From NCBI GenBank assembly GCA_030827165.1, contig JAURFB010000005.1, positions 1 through 59,993 of the forward strand: a stretch of DNA of 59,993 bases. Direction: 5' to 3'. A model generated the notes under the pieces. That model did not search any database. It saw only the letters and a program-made list of their open reading frames with translations, and was not told the origin of the DNA. Both the position numbers and the translations under genes were made by a program. The DNA is from Marivivens sp. (lineage in GTDB: Bacteria > Pseudomonadota > Alphaproteobacteria > Rhodobacterales > Rhodobacteraceae). Below are positions 52,631 to 59,993 of the stretch, one piece after another. Within the stretch, counting starts at the first letter, position 1. Each line of letters begins with the position of its first letter.

Positions 52631-52776
52631 TGCCTGATCTTGGAAAATATGCCACCGAAGTCCTGAGCGCCTATGGCGCCAGCATCGTGATCCTTGTCGT
52701 CATCGTCTGGCAGAGCTTTGCTCGGGCGCGCAAGGTAAAGGCGGACCTTGACCGGGTTGAAGCCAAGAATGGCTAG
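52630..52776 (+). CDS. ccmD: Heme exporter protein CcmD
   Basis: CcmD is a small single-helix protein that stabilises the CcmABC-CcmE complex. The 48-aa product has the family pattern LGKYATEVLSAYGASIVILV followed by a basic cytoplasmic tail (RARKVKADLDRVE). It starts in TGATG at the ccmC stop and overlaps ccmG by 8 bp. Confidence 0.9.
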   Translation: MPDLGKYATEVLSAYGASIVILVVIVWQSFARARKVKADLDRVEAKNG

Positions 52777-53329
52777 GATTTCGCCGATGATGATCCTGCC
52801 GCCGCTGTTGTTTGCGGCGATTGCGGGGCTGTTCCTTGGGGGGATGTTTCTGGGGCAGGGGCGCAATCTGCCTTCGGCCCTGATCGGGCGCGAGGCGCCT
52901 GCCGTCGCCGCAGAAGGCTTGCCCGGGCTCGATCAACTGACCGACGCGGATTTGCGGGCCGGCGAGGTCACGCTCTTGAACTATTGGGCAAGCTGGTGTC
53001 CGCCGTGCCGGGCCGAACACCCGGCGTTGAAGGCTTTGGCTGCCGAGGGCGAGGAGCGGGGCTTCCGCCTTGTCGGTATCAACTTCCGCGATACGGTCGA
53101 TCAGGCGCTGGCCTATCTGATTGACGAGGGCAATCCGTTCCTCAAGTCGGGGTTTGATCCCCGCGGGCGCACCTCGATCGACTGGGGCGTTTCGGCCCCG
53201 CCCGAGACCTTCATCATAGGTGGCGACGGGACTGTTCTTTTCCGCTTTGCCGGTCCGCTGATCGGATCAGATTATGATCAGCGGTTCCGGCCCGAGCTGG
53301 AAAAGGCGCTGGCTCAGGCCCGCGAGTAA
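52769..53329 (+). CDS. ccmG: Thiol:disulfide oxidoreductase CcmG (DsbE)
   Basis: CcmG reduces apocytochrome c cysteines before heme attachment. The 186-aa protein has an N-terminal membrane anchor (about 8-28) and a periplasmic thioredoxin fold with WASWCPPCRAEHPALK (active-site cysteines 77 and 80), VGINFRD and the cis-proline region SAPPETFII. The ATG at 52769 overlaps ccmD by 8 bp. The 3' end overlaps the convergent DDAH gene by 16 bp. Confidence 0.94.
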   Translation: MARISPMMILPPLLFAAIAGLFLGGMFLGQGRNLPSALIGREAPAVAAEGLPGLDQLTDADLRAGEVTLLNYWASWCPPCRAEHPALKALAAEGEERGFRLVGINFRDTVDQALAYLIDEGNPFLKSGFDPRGRTSIDWGVSAPPETFIIGGDGTVLFRFAGPLIGSDYDQRFRPELEKALAQARE

Positions 53330-54105
53330 CGCAGCGACATGCACGACAGGCCACCATCGACGAGGGCGGCTTGTGACGTTTCCAACGGAACGACCTTGTA
53401 GCCCGCCTTGGCGATCTTCTCGGTCGTGCACGGATAGCCTGCCGAGACGAACACCGTATCGTTGAAGCGGATCGCATTGGCGATGGCCGCTTCGCCCGGC
53501 TCGGTGGTGATCACTCGGTAGCCGTCAAAACAGCCTGCCGCCGCGAGCGCAGGGGTGGCCAGGACTGTTTCGGGGTCGAGAAGGCTCGACTCGGTCTTGA
53601 AATGCAGGATCTCGGGCGGGGTCTGGACGATCCGAAGGCGGTAGCCGAGGCTTTCAACGATGGGGCGCAGATCGTCGGCGCCCTGCTGGTTGGTGCGGGC
53701 GGAAAGGCCGATCATTACCTCGTCGTCGGAGCAAAGGATATCGCCCCCATCGACAAAGCCCCCGGTCTTGAGGTCGATCACGCCATCGCAATGCGCGAGC
53801 AGCGCCTTCCGCAGCGCCGCCGCCTCGCCCAGCCGCGAGGGCGCACCGGGGCGCAGGACGATAGCCTGGCCCATGAGCACAAGGGCCGGGTCTTCGATGA
53901 AGACCGAGTCGGGAAACTCTTCAAGCGCCGGCAAGACGGCGACGGTGGCGCCGGTCGCACGCAGCGCGGCAACATAGGCGGCGTGCTCGGTGGCAAAGAC
54001 ATCGGGGTTAGGATCGCCCTGATCCGAGGCGCGCAGGCCCTCTGTGACCGAGCGAGCGGGTGTGCGGCAAAGGGCGTGGGTGAAGGTGATGCTGTGGCCG
54101 GACAT
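53314..54105 (-). CDS. Dimethylarginine dimethylaminohydrolase-like (amidinotransferase superfamily)
   Basis: This 263-aa guanidino-modifying enzyme resembles N(G),N(G)-dimethylarginine dimethylaminohydrolase, which yields citrulline and dimethylamine; an arginine deiminase-like activity is also possible. Visible motifs are EFPDSVFIEDPALVL, GGFVDGGDILCSDDEVMIGL, a catalytic histidine in ILHFKTESSLLD, and the nucleophilic cysteine at about 255 near the C-terminus (GGLSCMSLRYSRA). I chose the ATG at 54105; the longer frame to 54279 runs into the divergent gene. It overlaps ccmG by 16 bp. Confidence 0.85.
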   Translation of the reverse strand: MSGHSITFTHALCRTPARSVTEGLRASDQGDPNPDVFATEHAAYVAALRATGATVAVLPALEEFPDSVFIEDPALVLMGQAIVLRPGAPSRLGEAAALRKALLAHCDGVIDLKTGGFVDGGDILCSDDEVMIGLSARTNQQGADDLRPIVESLGYRLRIVQTPPEILHFKTESSLLDPETVLATPALAAAGCFDGYRVITTEPGEAAIANAIRFNDTVFVSAGYPCTTEKIAKAGYKVVPLETSQAALVDGGLSCMSLRYSRA

Positions 54106-54269
54106 GGGACGCTCCGATATTGTTCTGGGGCAGGATGCCTGAAACGCGGGCCATGGCAAGAGGGCGAAGCCGTTGCGGCCCGAGCCGGGCAGGGCAACAT
54201 GAAGATTGACCTTGATCATGGCATGGGAAGTCTGATGCTGTGACACATAAGGAAAGGCGGGAGCGGTAG

Positions 54270-54812
54270 ATGACCTCACTTCGACACAAGGCCGGGATCG
54301 CCGTGTTGGCCGCCGCCGCTTCGGCTGCGTCTTCCGCGTGGGCGCTTGAGTTTGGCGAGTGGCAAGTCAACCTCGCCGATATCGCGATCTTTGACGAGCC
54401 GGGGCATTTCGTTGGCACACCCACTGCCTGCTCGGCCTTTTGGACGGGAGAGAGGGGCTATCTTCTGTTCGCGCTGCTTCCGGGTGGCGACAGGCTGGTC
54501 CAGGCCTCGGGCCGGGATTGGAACCATCCGAACCGCTTCGGCTCCGCGACGGTTGCGATCGGTCGAATCACGCTTGATCTTGAGGATGCGATCTACGGCG
54601 CGCAGTTTGTGGATCATATGACGTCGGAAGCGGCCGGCGGTAGTGCCGTGCTGGAGACCTTGGGCGAGATGATCGGCGCGACAGGGGAAGAGCCGCAGAC
54701 GGTTCAATATCTCGATGGGGACGGCTCGGTTCTCATTGAGGCCCCGTTCGAGGGATTTCTGCCGGCGATTGGCGGCCTTCTGGACTGTCGCCGCGTCGTC
54801 TATGGCGAATAG
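54270..54812 (+). CDS. Secreted protein of unknown function
   Basis: I do not recognise this 180-aa protein. It has a signal peptide (about 1-26, Ala-rich, ending near SSAWA) and a mature part with LEFGEWQVNLADIAIFDEPG, ATVAIGRITLDLEDAIYGAQ and LLDCRRVVYGE. Two cysteines are present (PTACSAFW and LDCRRV). It is divergent from the DDAH gene with 164 bp between and convergent with acnA. It is probably periplasmic. Confidence 0.7.
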   Translation: MTSLRHKAGIAVLAAAASAASSAWALEFGEWQVNLADIAIFDEPGHFVGTPTACSAFWTGERGYLLFALLPGGDRLVQASGRDWNHPNRFGSATVAIGRITLDLEDAIYGAQFVDHMTSEAAGGSAVLETLGEMIGATGEEPQTVQYLDGDGSVLIEAPFEGFLPAIGGLLDCRRVVYGE

Positions 54813-54813
54813 C

Positions 54814-54842
54814 AAAAGGCGCCCGCGTTTCCGCGAGCGCCT
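54814..54842 (-). terminator. Terminator between the secreted-protein gene and acnA
   Basis: The stem AGGCGC-C-CGCG / CGCG-A-GCGCCT (one internal mismatch) has a TTTC loop. Read on the minus strand it is followed by TTTTG, so it suits termination of acnA. On the plus strand the T run is weak. Confidence 0.7.
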
Positions 54843-54866
54843 GTCACTTTCAACCATTCGGCCCGA

Positions 54867-57554
54867 TCAGGCCTTGGCAAGGTTGCGCAGCACGAAGTGC
54901 AAGACGCCGCCGTTCTCGATGTATTCGATCTCGGGGGCGGTATCGATCCGGCACTTGAGGCTGATCGTCACCTTGCGGCCATCGCCATAAGTGATGTGGC
55001 AGGGCACGATGTCGAGCGGCTTGACGGTGTCGAGGCCATCGATGCTTACCGTCTCGTCGCCCGTGAGGCCAAGCGATTTGCGGGTCTGGCCGCCAGTGAA
55101 TTCAAACGGAATGACGCCCATGCCGACAAGGTTCGAGCGGTGGATACGCTCGAAGGTTTCGGCGATCACGGCCTTGACGCCGAGAAGGGCTGTGCCCTTG
55201 GCGGCCCAGTCGCGCGACGAGCCTGCGCCATATTCAATGCCGGCAAAGATCACCAGCGGCGTGCCTGCGTCCTGATAGGCCATGGCGGCGTCATAGATCG
55301 CGGTCTGCGCGCCATCGGGGCCCTTGGTATAGCCGCCCTCGACGCCATCCAGCATCTCGTTCTTGATGCGGATGTTGGCGAAGGTGCCACGCATCATCAC
55401 TTCGTGGTTGCCGCGGCGCGAGCCGTAGGAATTGAACTCGCGCGGGGCGACCTGACGCTCGGTGAGGTATTTTCCGGCGGGCGTGGTGTCCTTGAACGAA
55501 CCGGCGGGCGAGATGTGGTCGGTCGTCACCATATCCCCAAGGATCGCGAGCACCTTGGCGCCTTCGATATTGGTGATCTGGCCCGGCTCTTTCGCCATGC
55601 CGCGGAAATAGGGCGGGTTCTGGATATAGGTCGAGGTTGGCGGCCAGTCATAGGTCTCGCCTTCGCTCGTCTCGACGCCCTGCCATTTGGCGTCGCCTTT
55701 GAACACATCCGCGTATTTAGACAGGAACGCCTCGCGCGTTACCGTGGCGTGGACGATGTCGGCAATTTCCTTGTTGGTCGGCCAGATGTCCTTGAGATAG
55801 ACGGGCTGGCCATCCTTGCCGGTGCCAAGGGGCTCGGTCGTGATGTCGATGTTCATGTCGCCCGCGAGCGCATAGGCGACGACCAGCGGCGGCGAGGCGA
55901 GGTAGTTGGCGCGCACATCGGGCGAGATGCGTCCTTCGAAGTTGCGGTTGCCCGACAGGACCGACGTTGCCACGAGATCGCCCTCGGCGATGGCCTTGGA
56001 AATCTCGGGCTGAAGGGGGCCCGAGTTGCCGATGCAGGTGGTGCAGCCATAGCCCACGAGGTTGAAGCCGATGGCGTCGAGGTGCTCCTGAAGGCCGGCG
56101 GCCTCAAGATATTCGGTCACGACCTGACTACCGGGAGCGAGCGAGGTTTTCACCCAAGGCTTGCGCGTGAGGCCAAGCTCGTGCGCCTTGCGGGCGACGA
56201 GGCCCGCGCCGATCAGCACATAGGGATTGGAAGTGTTGGTGCAGGAGGTGATCGAGGCGATCACGACCTTGCCCGAGGACATCGTGTAATCCTCGCCCTT
56301 GACCGGCACTTCCTTGCCCAAGGGGCGCTTGAAGCTCTCAGCCATCTCCTTGGCGAAGGCGGCCTTGGCGCCGGTGAGCGGCAGGTAATCTTGCGGGCGC
56401 TTGGGGCCGGAAATGGCGGGGACGATCGTCCCCATGTCGAGCTCGAGCGTCGAGGAATAGATCGGCGCATAGTCCGCGCCGCGCCAGAAGCCGTTTTCCT
56501 TGGCATAGGCTTCGACCAAGGCGATGCGGTCTTCGTCGCGGCCTGTCTGGCGCAGATAGCGCAGGGTCTCGCCGTCGATCGGAAAGAAACCACAGGTCGC
56601 GCCATATTCGGGGGCCATGTTGGCGATGGTCGCACGGTCGGCCAGCGGCAGGTGGTCAAGGCCCGGGCCATAGAATTCGACAAACTTGCCGACAACGCCG
56701 TGCTTGCGGAGCATCTGCACGACCTTGAGCACAAGGTCGGTCGCAGTGGTGCCTTCGACCATCTCGCCCGTAAGCTTGAAGCCCACGACCTCGGGGATCA
56801 GCATCGACACCGGCTGGCCGAGCATGGCCGCTTCGGCCTCGATCCCGCCGACGCCCCAGCCCAGAACGGCAAGTCCGTTGACCATGGTGGTGTGGCTGTC
56901 GGTGCCGACGAGCGTGTCAGGGTAGGCGACGGTCGCGCCGGTTTGGTCGGTGTCGGTCCAGACGGTCTGGGCGAGGTATTCAAGGTTGACCTGATGGCAG
57001 ATGCCGGTGCCGGGGGGCACGACGCGGAAGTTGTTGAATGCACCCTGGCCCCATTTGAGGAACTGATAGCGCTCCATGTTCCGTTCGTATTCGCGGTCGA
57101 CATTCATCTCGAAGGCCCGCGGATTGCCAAATTCGTCGATCATCACCGAGTGGTCGATCACCAGATCGACGGGGTTCAGCGGGTTGATCTGCTGGGCGTC
57201 ACCACCGAGCGCCTTGATGCCGTCGCGCATGGCGGCAAGATCGACGACGGCGGGAACGCCCGTGAAATCCTGCATCAAGACACGGGCCGGGCGATAGGCG
57301 ATCTCGCGCGGGTTCTGGCCGCCATTGGCGCCCCATTCGGCAAAGGCCCTGATATCGTCAACCGAGACCGAAAAGCCGCCGTCTTCAAATCGCAGCATAT
57401 TCTCAAGCACCACTTTGAGAGCGGCGGGCAGGCGAGAGAAATCGCCAAGTCCGGCGGCCTGAGCTGCCGGGATCGAATAGTAGGCGATGCTCTTGCCGCC
57501 CGCAGTGAGGGTCTTGCGGGTCTTGGCGGTATCGAGGCCGACTTTGATGGGCAT
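54867..57554 (-). CDS. acnA: Aconitate hydratase A
   Basis: Aconitase converts citrate to isocitrate in the TCA cycle with a 4Fe-4S cluster. The 895-aa protein is of the AcnA/IRP1 type. The cluster cysteines lie in [12 protein letters not shown] and [14 protein letters not shown]. Other landmarks are [40 protein letters not shown] and [18 protein letters not shown] use the ATG at 57554, 22 codons inside the open frame. A tandem operator-like site lies 87-107 bp upstream, and a terminator lies downstream. Confidence 0.96.
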   Translation of the reverse strand: MPIKVGLDTAKTRKTLTAGGKSIAYYSIPAAQAAGLGDFSRLPAALKVVLENMLRFEDGGFSVSVDDIRAFAEWGANGGQNPREIAYRPARVLMQDFTGVPAVVDLAAMRDGIKALGGDAQQINPLNPVDLVIDHSVMIDEFGNPRAFEMNVDREYERNMERYQFLKWGQGAFNNFRVVPPGTGICHQVNLEYLAQTVWTDTDQTGATVAYPDTLVGTDSHTTMVNGLAVLGWGVGGIEAEAAMLGQPVSMLIPEVVGFKLTGEMVEGTTATDLVLKVVQMLRKHGVVGKFVEFYGPGLDHLPLADRATIANMAPEYGATCGFFPIDGETLRYLRQTGRDEDRIALVEAYAKENGFWRGADYAPIYSSTLELDMGTIVPAISGPKRPQDYLPLTGAKAAFAKEMAESFKRPLGKEVPVKGEDYTMSSGKVVIASITSCTNTSNPYVLIGAGLVARKAHELGLTRKPWVKTSLAPGSQVVTEYLEAAGLQEHLDAIGFNLVGYGCTTCIGNSGPLQPEISKAIAEGDLVATSVLSGNRNFEGRISPDVRANYLASPPLVVAYALAGDMNIDITTEPLGTGKDGQPVYLKDIWPTNKEIADIVHATVTREAFLSKYADVFKGDAKWQGVETSEGETYDWPPTSTYIQNPPYFRGMAKEPGQITNIEGAKVLAILGDMVTTDHISPAGSFKDTTPAGKYLTERQVAPREFNSYGSRRGNHEVMMRGTFANIRIKNEMLDGVEGGYTKGPDGAQTAIYDAAMAYQDAGTPLVIFAGIEYGAGSSRDWAAKGTALLGVKAVIAETFERIHRSNLVGMGVIPFEFTGGQTRKSLGLTGDETVSIDGLDTVKPLDIVPCHITYGDGRKVTISLKCRIDTAPEIEYIENGGVLHFVLRNLAKA

Positions 57555-57640
57555 TGGGGTGCTCCTCGCGCTGGAGTTTCGGGGGTGTTGCGCCGCTTCT
57601 GCCCTATGTCCGACAGGCAATCAAGGGGTGGCACCTCAAT

Positions 57641-57661
57641 TTGTATACCATTGTGCACAAT
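57641..57661. promoter_or_regulatory. Tandem operator-like site upstream of acnA
   Basis: TTGTATACCA and TTGTGCACAA lie back to back. The second is part of a perfect 12-bp palindrome ATTGTGCACAAT (57650-57661). The spacing T-GT-N2-AC resembles operators of GntR/FadR-type regulators. It is between divergent acnA and the DUF1223 gene and could serve either. Confidence 0.5.
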
Positions 57662-57804
57662 AAAGGCCAGAAGATGACATGGGGCCACGCCGGAGTCGGA
57701 AATCAGAGCTGTGCCGCGGAGTCACAATGACTCGCAATTCCTTGATTGGCCATTGACGCGCGGATGATCTAGCCTGTCTCAGATGGTCGCATCTCGGGCA
57801 TGAC

Positions 57805-58509
57805 ATGAATTTTTTTAAGACATTCCTTTTCCTGTTGATTCTGGGTCTGGGTCCGCTTAAGGCCGGGGCCGGAGAAGGCCCGGTGGTCGTCGAGTTGTTC
57901 ACGTCGCAGGGATGTTCGACCTGTCCGCCTGCCGATGCGCTCTTGCAAGAACTTGCCCAACGGCCGGATCTGATCGCCCTCGCGCTTCACGTCGATTATT
58001 GGGATTACATCGGTTGGAAGGATACGCTGGGCAGCGGGGCCTTCTCTCTTCGTCAGAAGGGCTATGCACAAGCGATACACGCGCGGACGATCTATACGCC
58101 GCAATTCATGATCGCCGGCCGGACGCCGGTTGGCGGGGCGCATCGCGAAGAGATCGAGGCGCTTGTTGCGGAGCAGAAGAGCCTTGCGGATTCCGCCCGC
58201 GTCGACGCGGTGCTGGGCGACGACGGCATCATCAGGATTTCCGCGAGCCCGTTGGTTCGACTGCAGGGGCCAATAGTGATCGAGCTGGTGCGGTATCTGC
58301 CGAATGTGACGGTCGATATTACCCGCGGGGAAAACAAGGGGCACCGGTTCAACTATGCCAACGTCGTCACATCGTGGCAGACTTTGGGAACATGGTCGGG
58401 CCGGGGCGATCTGAAGGTCGAAGCGCCTTATTCGGGCGACGAGCACGGCGTCATCGTTTTTCAGGCCGCGAATTTCGGGCCCATCCTTGCGGCGGTGCGG
58501 ATCGATTAG
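57805..58509 (+). CDS. DUF1223 secreted thioredoxin-like protein
   Basis: This 234-aa DUF1223 protein has a signal peptide (about 1-22) and a thioredoxin-like N-terminal domain with VVELFTSQGCSTCPPADALL (cysteines 37 and 40), HVDYWDYIGWKDTLG and YTPQFMIAGRTPVGG. The C-terminal domain is beta-rich. The CxxC suggests a periplasmic redox role, but the family's function is not established. Its TAG overlaps the stop of the convergent acyltransferase gene by 4 bp. Confidence 0.85.
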   Translation: MNFFKTFLFLLILGLGPLKAGAGEGPVVVELFTSQGCSTCPPADALLQELAQRPDLIALALHVDYWDYIGWKDTLGSGAFSLRQKGYAQAIHARTIYTPQFMIAGRTPVGGAHREEIEALVAEQKSLADSARVDAVLGDDGIIRISASPLVRLQGPIVIELVRYLPNVTVDITRGENKGHRFNYANVVTSWQTLGTWSGRGDLKVEAPYSGDEHGVIVFQAANFGPILAAVRID

Positions 58510-59387
58510 ACCTTCGCCTTCCAGCGTCGGTGCACCCAGAACCATTGTTCGGGATGGGCCTCGATCCGGGCTTCGAGCCGTTTTGTCATCTCGATCATCA
58601 TGCCGCGCGGATCGCTATGCGGGATAGGGGCCTCGATAGCGGCCTCGAAGCTGAGGCCATCGGGCTGGCGGATACCGAAATAGGGGACAACAAGGGCGTT
58701 GAGCCGCAGCGCAAGATCGGCGGCCGAGGCGGCCGTTCGCGCGGGGTGCCCGAGGAAGTCGATCACCATGCCGCCATGCACATCGACATCGAACAATAGC
58801 GTGCCCATGCCGCCCTGCTTGAGGTGGCGGGCAAAGCCCATGGTGCCGCTTTTGCCTTGGGCAAAGACCGGGCCGGAAAGCTCGGTCATGGTCTTGGCAT
58901 AGTGGTCGTTGAAGAAGCGGTTGGCCATCGGGCGGTAAAGGCCGCCGATCTGGTACCCGCGGGCAGACAGGACCTGACGGGGCACTTCGTGATTGCCAAA
59001 ATGGCCGGTGACGAAAAGAACCGGGCGGCCGGCGGCGCGAGCCTCTTCAACGGCGGCAAGGCCCTCTCCGGCAATGGGCGTATCTTCGAGCCATTGCCCG
59101 AAGGTCTTGTAAGAGTAGTTCTCGATCAGGGTCCGGCCAAAATTATCGAGAACGCCGTAGGCTATTTCCTGTTTGCGGGAAGCAGGGAGGCCGGGCCAGA
59201 TCCGGTTCAGGTTGTCGAATATCCGCGTTTCATAGCCGACGCGGCGCCCTAGGCGTCTTACCAGCCCGCCCATGAAAGGAACACGGCGCTCATGCGGCAT
59301 CAACATCGCCGCGCCGATCAAGGTGCGCAGCGCGCGATCGGTCAGCCAGTCGGCGATTTCGCCGGTTTGATCTTCGGACTTGCCCAT
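58506..59387 (-). CDS. Lipid A biosynthesis acyltransferase (LpxL/HtrB family)
   Basis: This 293-aa enzyme transfers a secondary acyl chain to lipid A or a related lipid. The catalytic HX4E motif is in VTGHFGNHE (His129, Glu134), and QGKSGTMGFARHL and LFDVDVHGGMVIDFLGHPA follow as in the family. The C-terminus QWFWVHRRWKAK is typical. It lies 72 bp downstream of fliG on the same strand. Acyl-chain specificity cannot be read from the sequence. Confidence 0.9.
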   Translation of the reverse strand: MGKSEDQTGEIADWLTDRALRTLIGAAMLMPHERRVPFMGGLVRRLGRRVGYETRIFDNLNRIWPGLPASRKQEIAYGVLDNFGRTLIENYSYKTFGQWLEDTPIAGEGLAAVEEARAAGRPVLFVTGHFGNHEVPRQVLSARGYQIGGLYRPMANRFFNDHYAKTMTELSGPVFAQGKSGTMGFARHLKQGGMGTLLFDVDVHGGMVIDFLGHPARTAASAADLALRLNALVVPYFGIRQPDGLSFEAAIEAPIPHSDPRGMMIEMTKRLEARIEAHPEQWFWVHRRWKAKV

Positions 59388-59459
59388 GCGCCCCCGCAGT
59401 CGTGGGGGTCAGAGATAGAGTTGACCGGTGCTGTGGGCAAGGCTGCTTTTGGCTGGGCC

Positions 59460-59993
59460 TCAGCTTTCCTCTTCGGGTTCTTCCTCGCGCAACGCGATCT
59501 CGCCGGCATCAACAGCCGCGCGGATTGCCGCAACAAAGGCCGACTGAGCCTGCTCGCCATCGGCTTTTCTGACCTTTCCTCTTTCCTTGACCTCTTCGCG
59601 GATTTGTTCGCCCATCCGCTGCGAGAGATTGGCGAAGATATGATAGACCGCCGCCTGATCCGCGCCGCCTGTGGCGGCTGCATGGTCCAGTGCTGTCGCA
59701 AGATCGCGCCCTTCGACGGCGCGCAGGATCTTTGAAATATCGGGGCCGGCAACGCGCGTCGGGATATCGGCAAACGTGAAGATTGCCTTGCGAACCTTTT
59801 CCGCGAAAGCGGGATCGTTAGAGGCAATGTCGGCCAGGAGATCGTCGCGGGTCGAGGCGGTCGCGGCATTGAGGATATCGCCGATCCGCTGGCTGGGATC
59901 GTCGGGAAAGGCCGATTGGGCGGGGCGCGTGTAGGCCCGCGAAAGCGCCGCCCCGATCAGGGCGACGGTTTGCGGCGCGATGGTTCCGATCCG
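59460..59993 (-). CDS. fliG: Flagellar motor switch protein FliG, C-terminal part (5' end outside window)
   Basis: An uninterrupted minus-strand frame enters from the window edge and ends at TGA 59460-59462, giving 177 C-terminal residues. It reads like the middle and C-terminal FliG domains: VRKAIFTFADIPTRV, ISKILRAVEGRDLATALDHA, FANLSQRMGEQIREEVKERG, and QSAFVAAIRAAVDAGEIALR. FliG forms the rotor ring part that contacts the stator. The tail ends in an acidic EEEPEEES. No other flagellar gene is visible here. Confidence 0.82.
   Translation of the reverse strand, partial: RIGTIAPQTVALIGAALSRAYTRPAQSAFPDDPSQRIGDILNAATASTRDDLLADIASNDPAFAEKVRKAIFTFADIPTRVAGPDISKILRAVEGRDLATALDHAAATGGADQAAVYHIFANLSQRMGEQIREEVKERGKVRKADGEQAQSAFVAAIRAAVDAGEIALREEEPEEES

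Noticed and set aside
54897-57677. A 926-codon open frame antisense to acnA
   Set aside because: Same reason: a shadow of aconitase, which has full cluster motifs.

Overview
The window is a GC-rich alphaproteobacterial chromosome segment. Its gene content points to the Rhodobacterales (Roseobacter/Rhodobacteraceae). The main pointers are the imuA-imuB-dnaE2 mutasome behind a GTTC-N7-GTTC LexA box, the secD-secF-(Mth938-like)-ccmABCDG order, a heterotetrameric sarcosine oxidase operon, a DmdA-like DMSP demethylase and a FliG-type flagellar switch protein. I see no rRNA, tRNA, CRISPR array, phage genes or intact insertion sequence.

Layout. 0-3.4 kb: end of an exopolysaccharide BY-kinase, manC and gluconokinase, then a secreted protein of unknown function on the other strand. 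3.5-9.5 kb: SOS mutasome (imuA, imuB, dnaE2; minus strand). 9.5-14.2 kb: MOFRL glycerate kinase, a beta-hydroxyacid dehydrogenase, and divergent glpR/glpD. 14.2-16.4 kb: LysR regulator divergent from a dmdA-like gene. 16.4-17.7 kb: AT-richer patch with a glycosyltransferase-like gene interrupted by one stop codon. 17.7-22.3 kb: dusA, a TauE/SafE exporter overlapping a PhyH-type dioxygenase; on the minus strand ccmI-ruvX-DUF1289. 22.5-27.9 kb: soxB-[small membrane protein]-soxD-soxA-soxG. 27.9-30.1 kb: two glycosyltransferases. 30.2-36.5 kb: sodB, rarD, LOG protein, LysM protein, Atm1-type ABC exporter, GNAT. 36.5-41.5 kb: RND pump and adaptor. 41.7-45.2 kb: TPR protein, bamB, der. 45.3-47.0 kb: SnoaL-like pseudogene and serS. 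47.2-53.3 kb: yajC-secD-secF, Mth938-like gene, ccmABCDG. 53.3-60 kb: DDAH-family hydrolase, a secreted protein, acnA, a DUF1223 protein, an LpxL-type acyltransferase and the 3' end of fliG.

How the genes work together. Several loci serve breakdown of osmolytes and C1/C3 compounds: DMSP demethylation, sarcosine oxidation (end of the glycine betaine route), glycerate phosphorylation and glycerol-3-phosphate oxidation. Cytochrome c maturation is split between the ccmABCDG operon and a distant ccmI. The BAM lipoprotein BamB and the SecDF-YajC translocase are nearby.

The segment is very tightly packed. Nine of eleven convergent gene pairs abut or overlap at their stop codons, often through a shared palindrome (TGATCA, CTAG, TAGCTA). 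Many same-strand genes are coupled by ATGA, GTGA or TGATG overlaps. The most novel-looking items are the 79-residue membrane protein inside the sox operon, the TauE-PhyH couple, a recurring terminator-like repeat, and palindromic candidate operators upstream of sox, dmdA, acnA and glpD.
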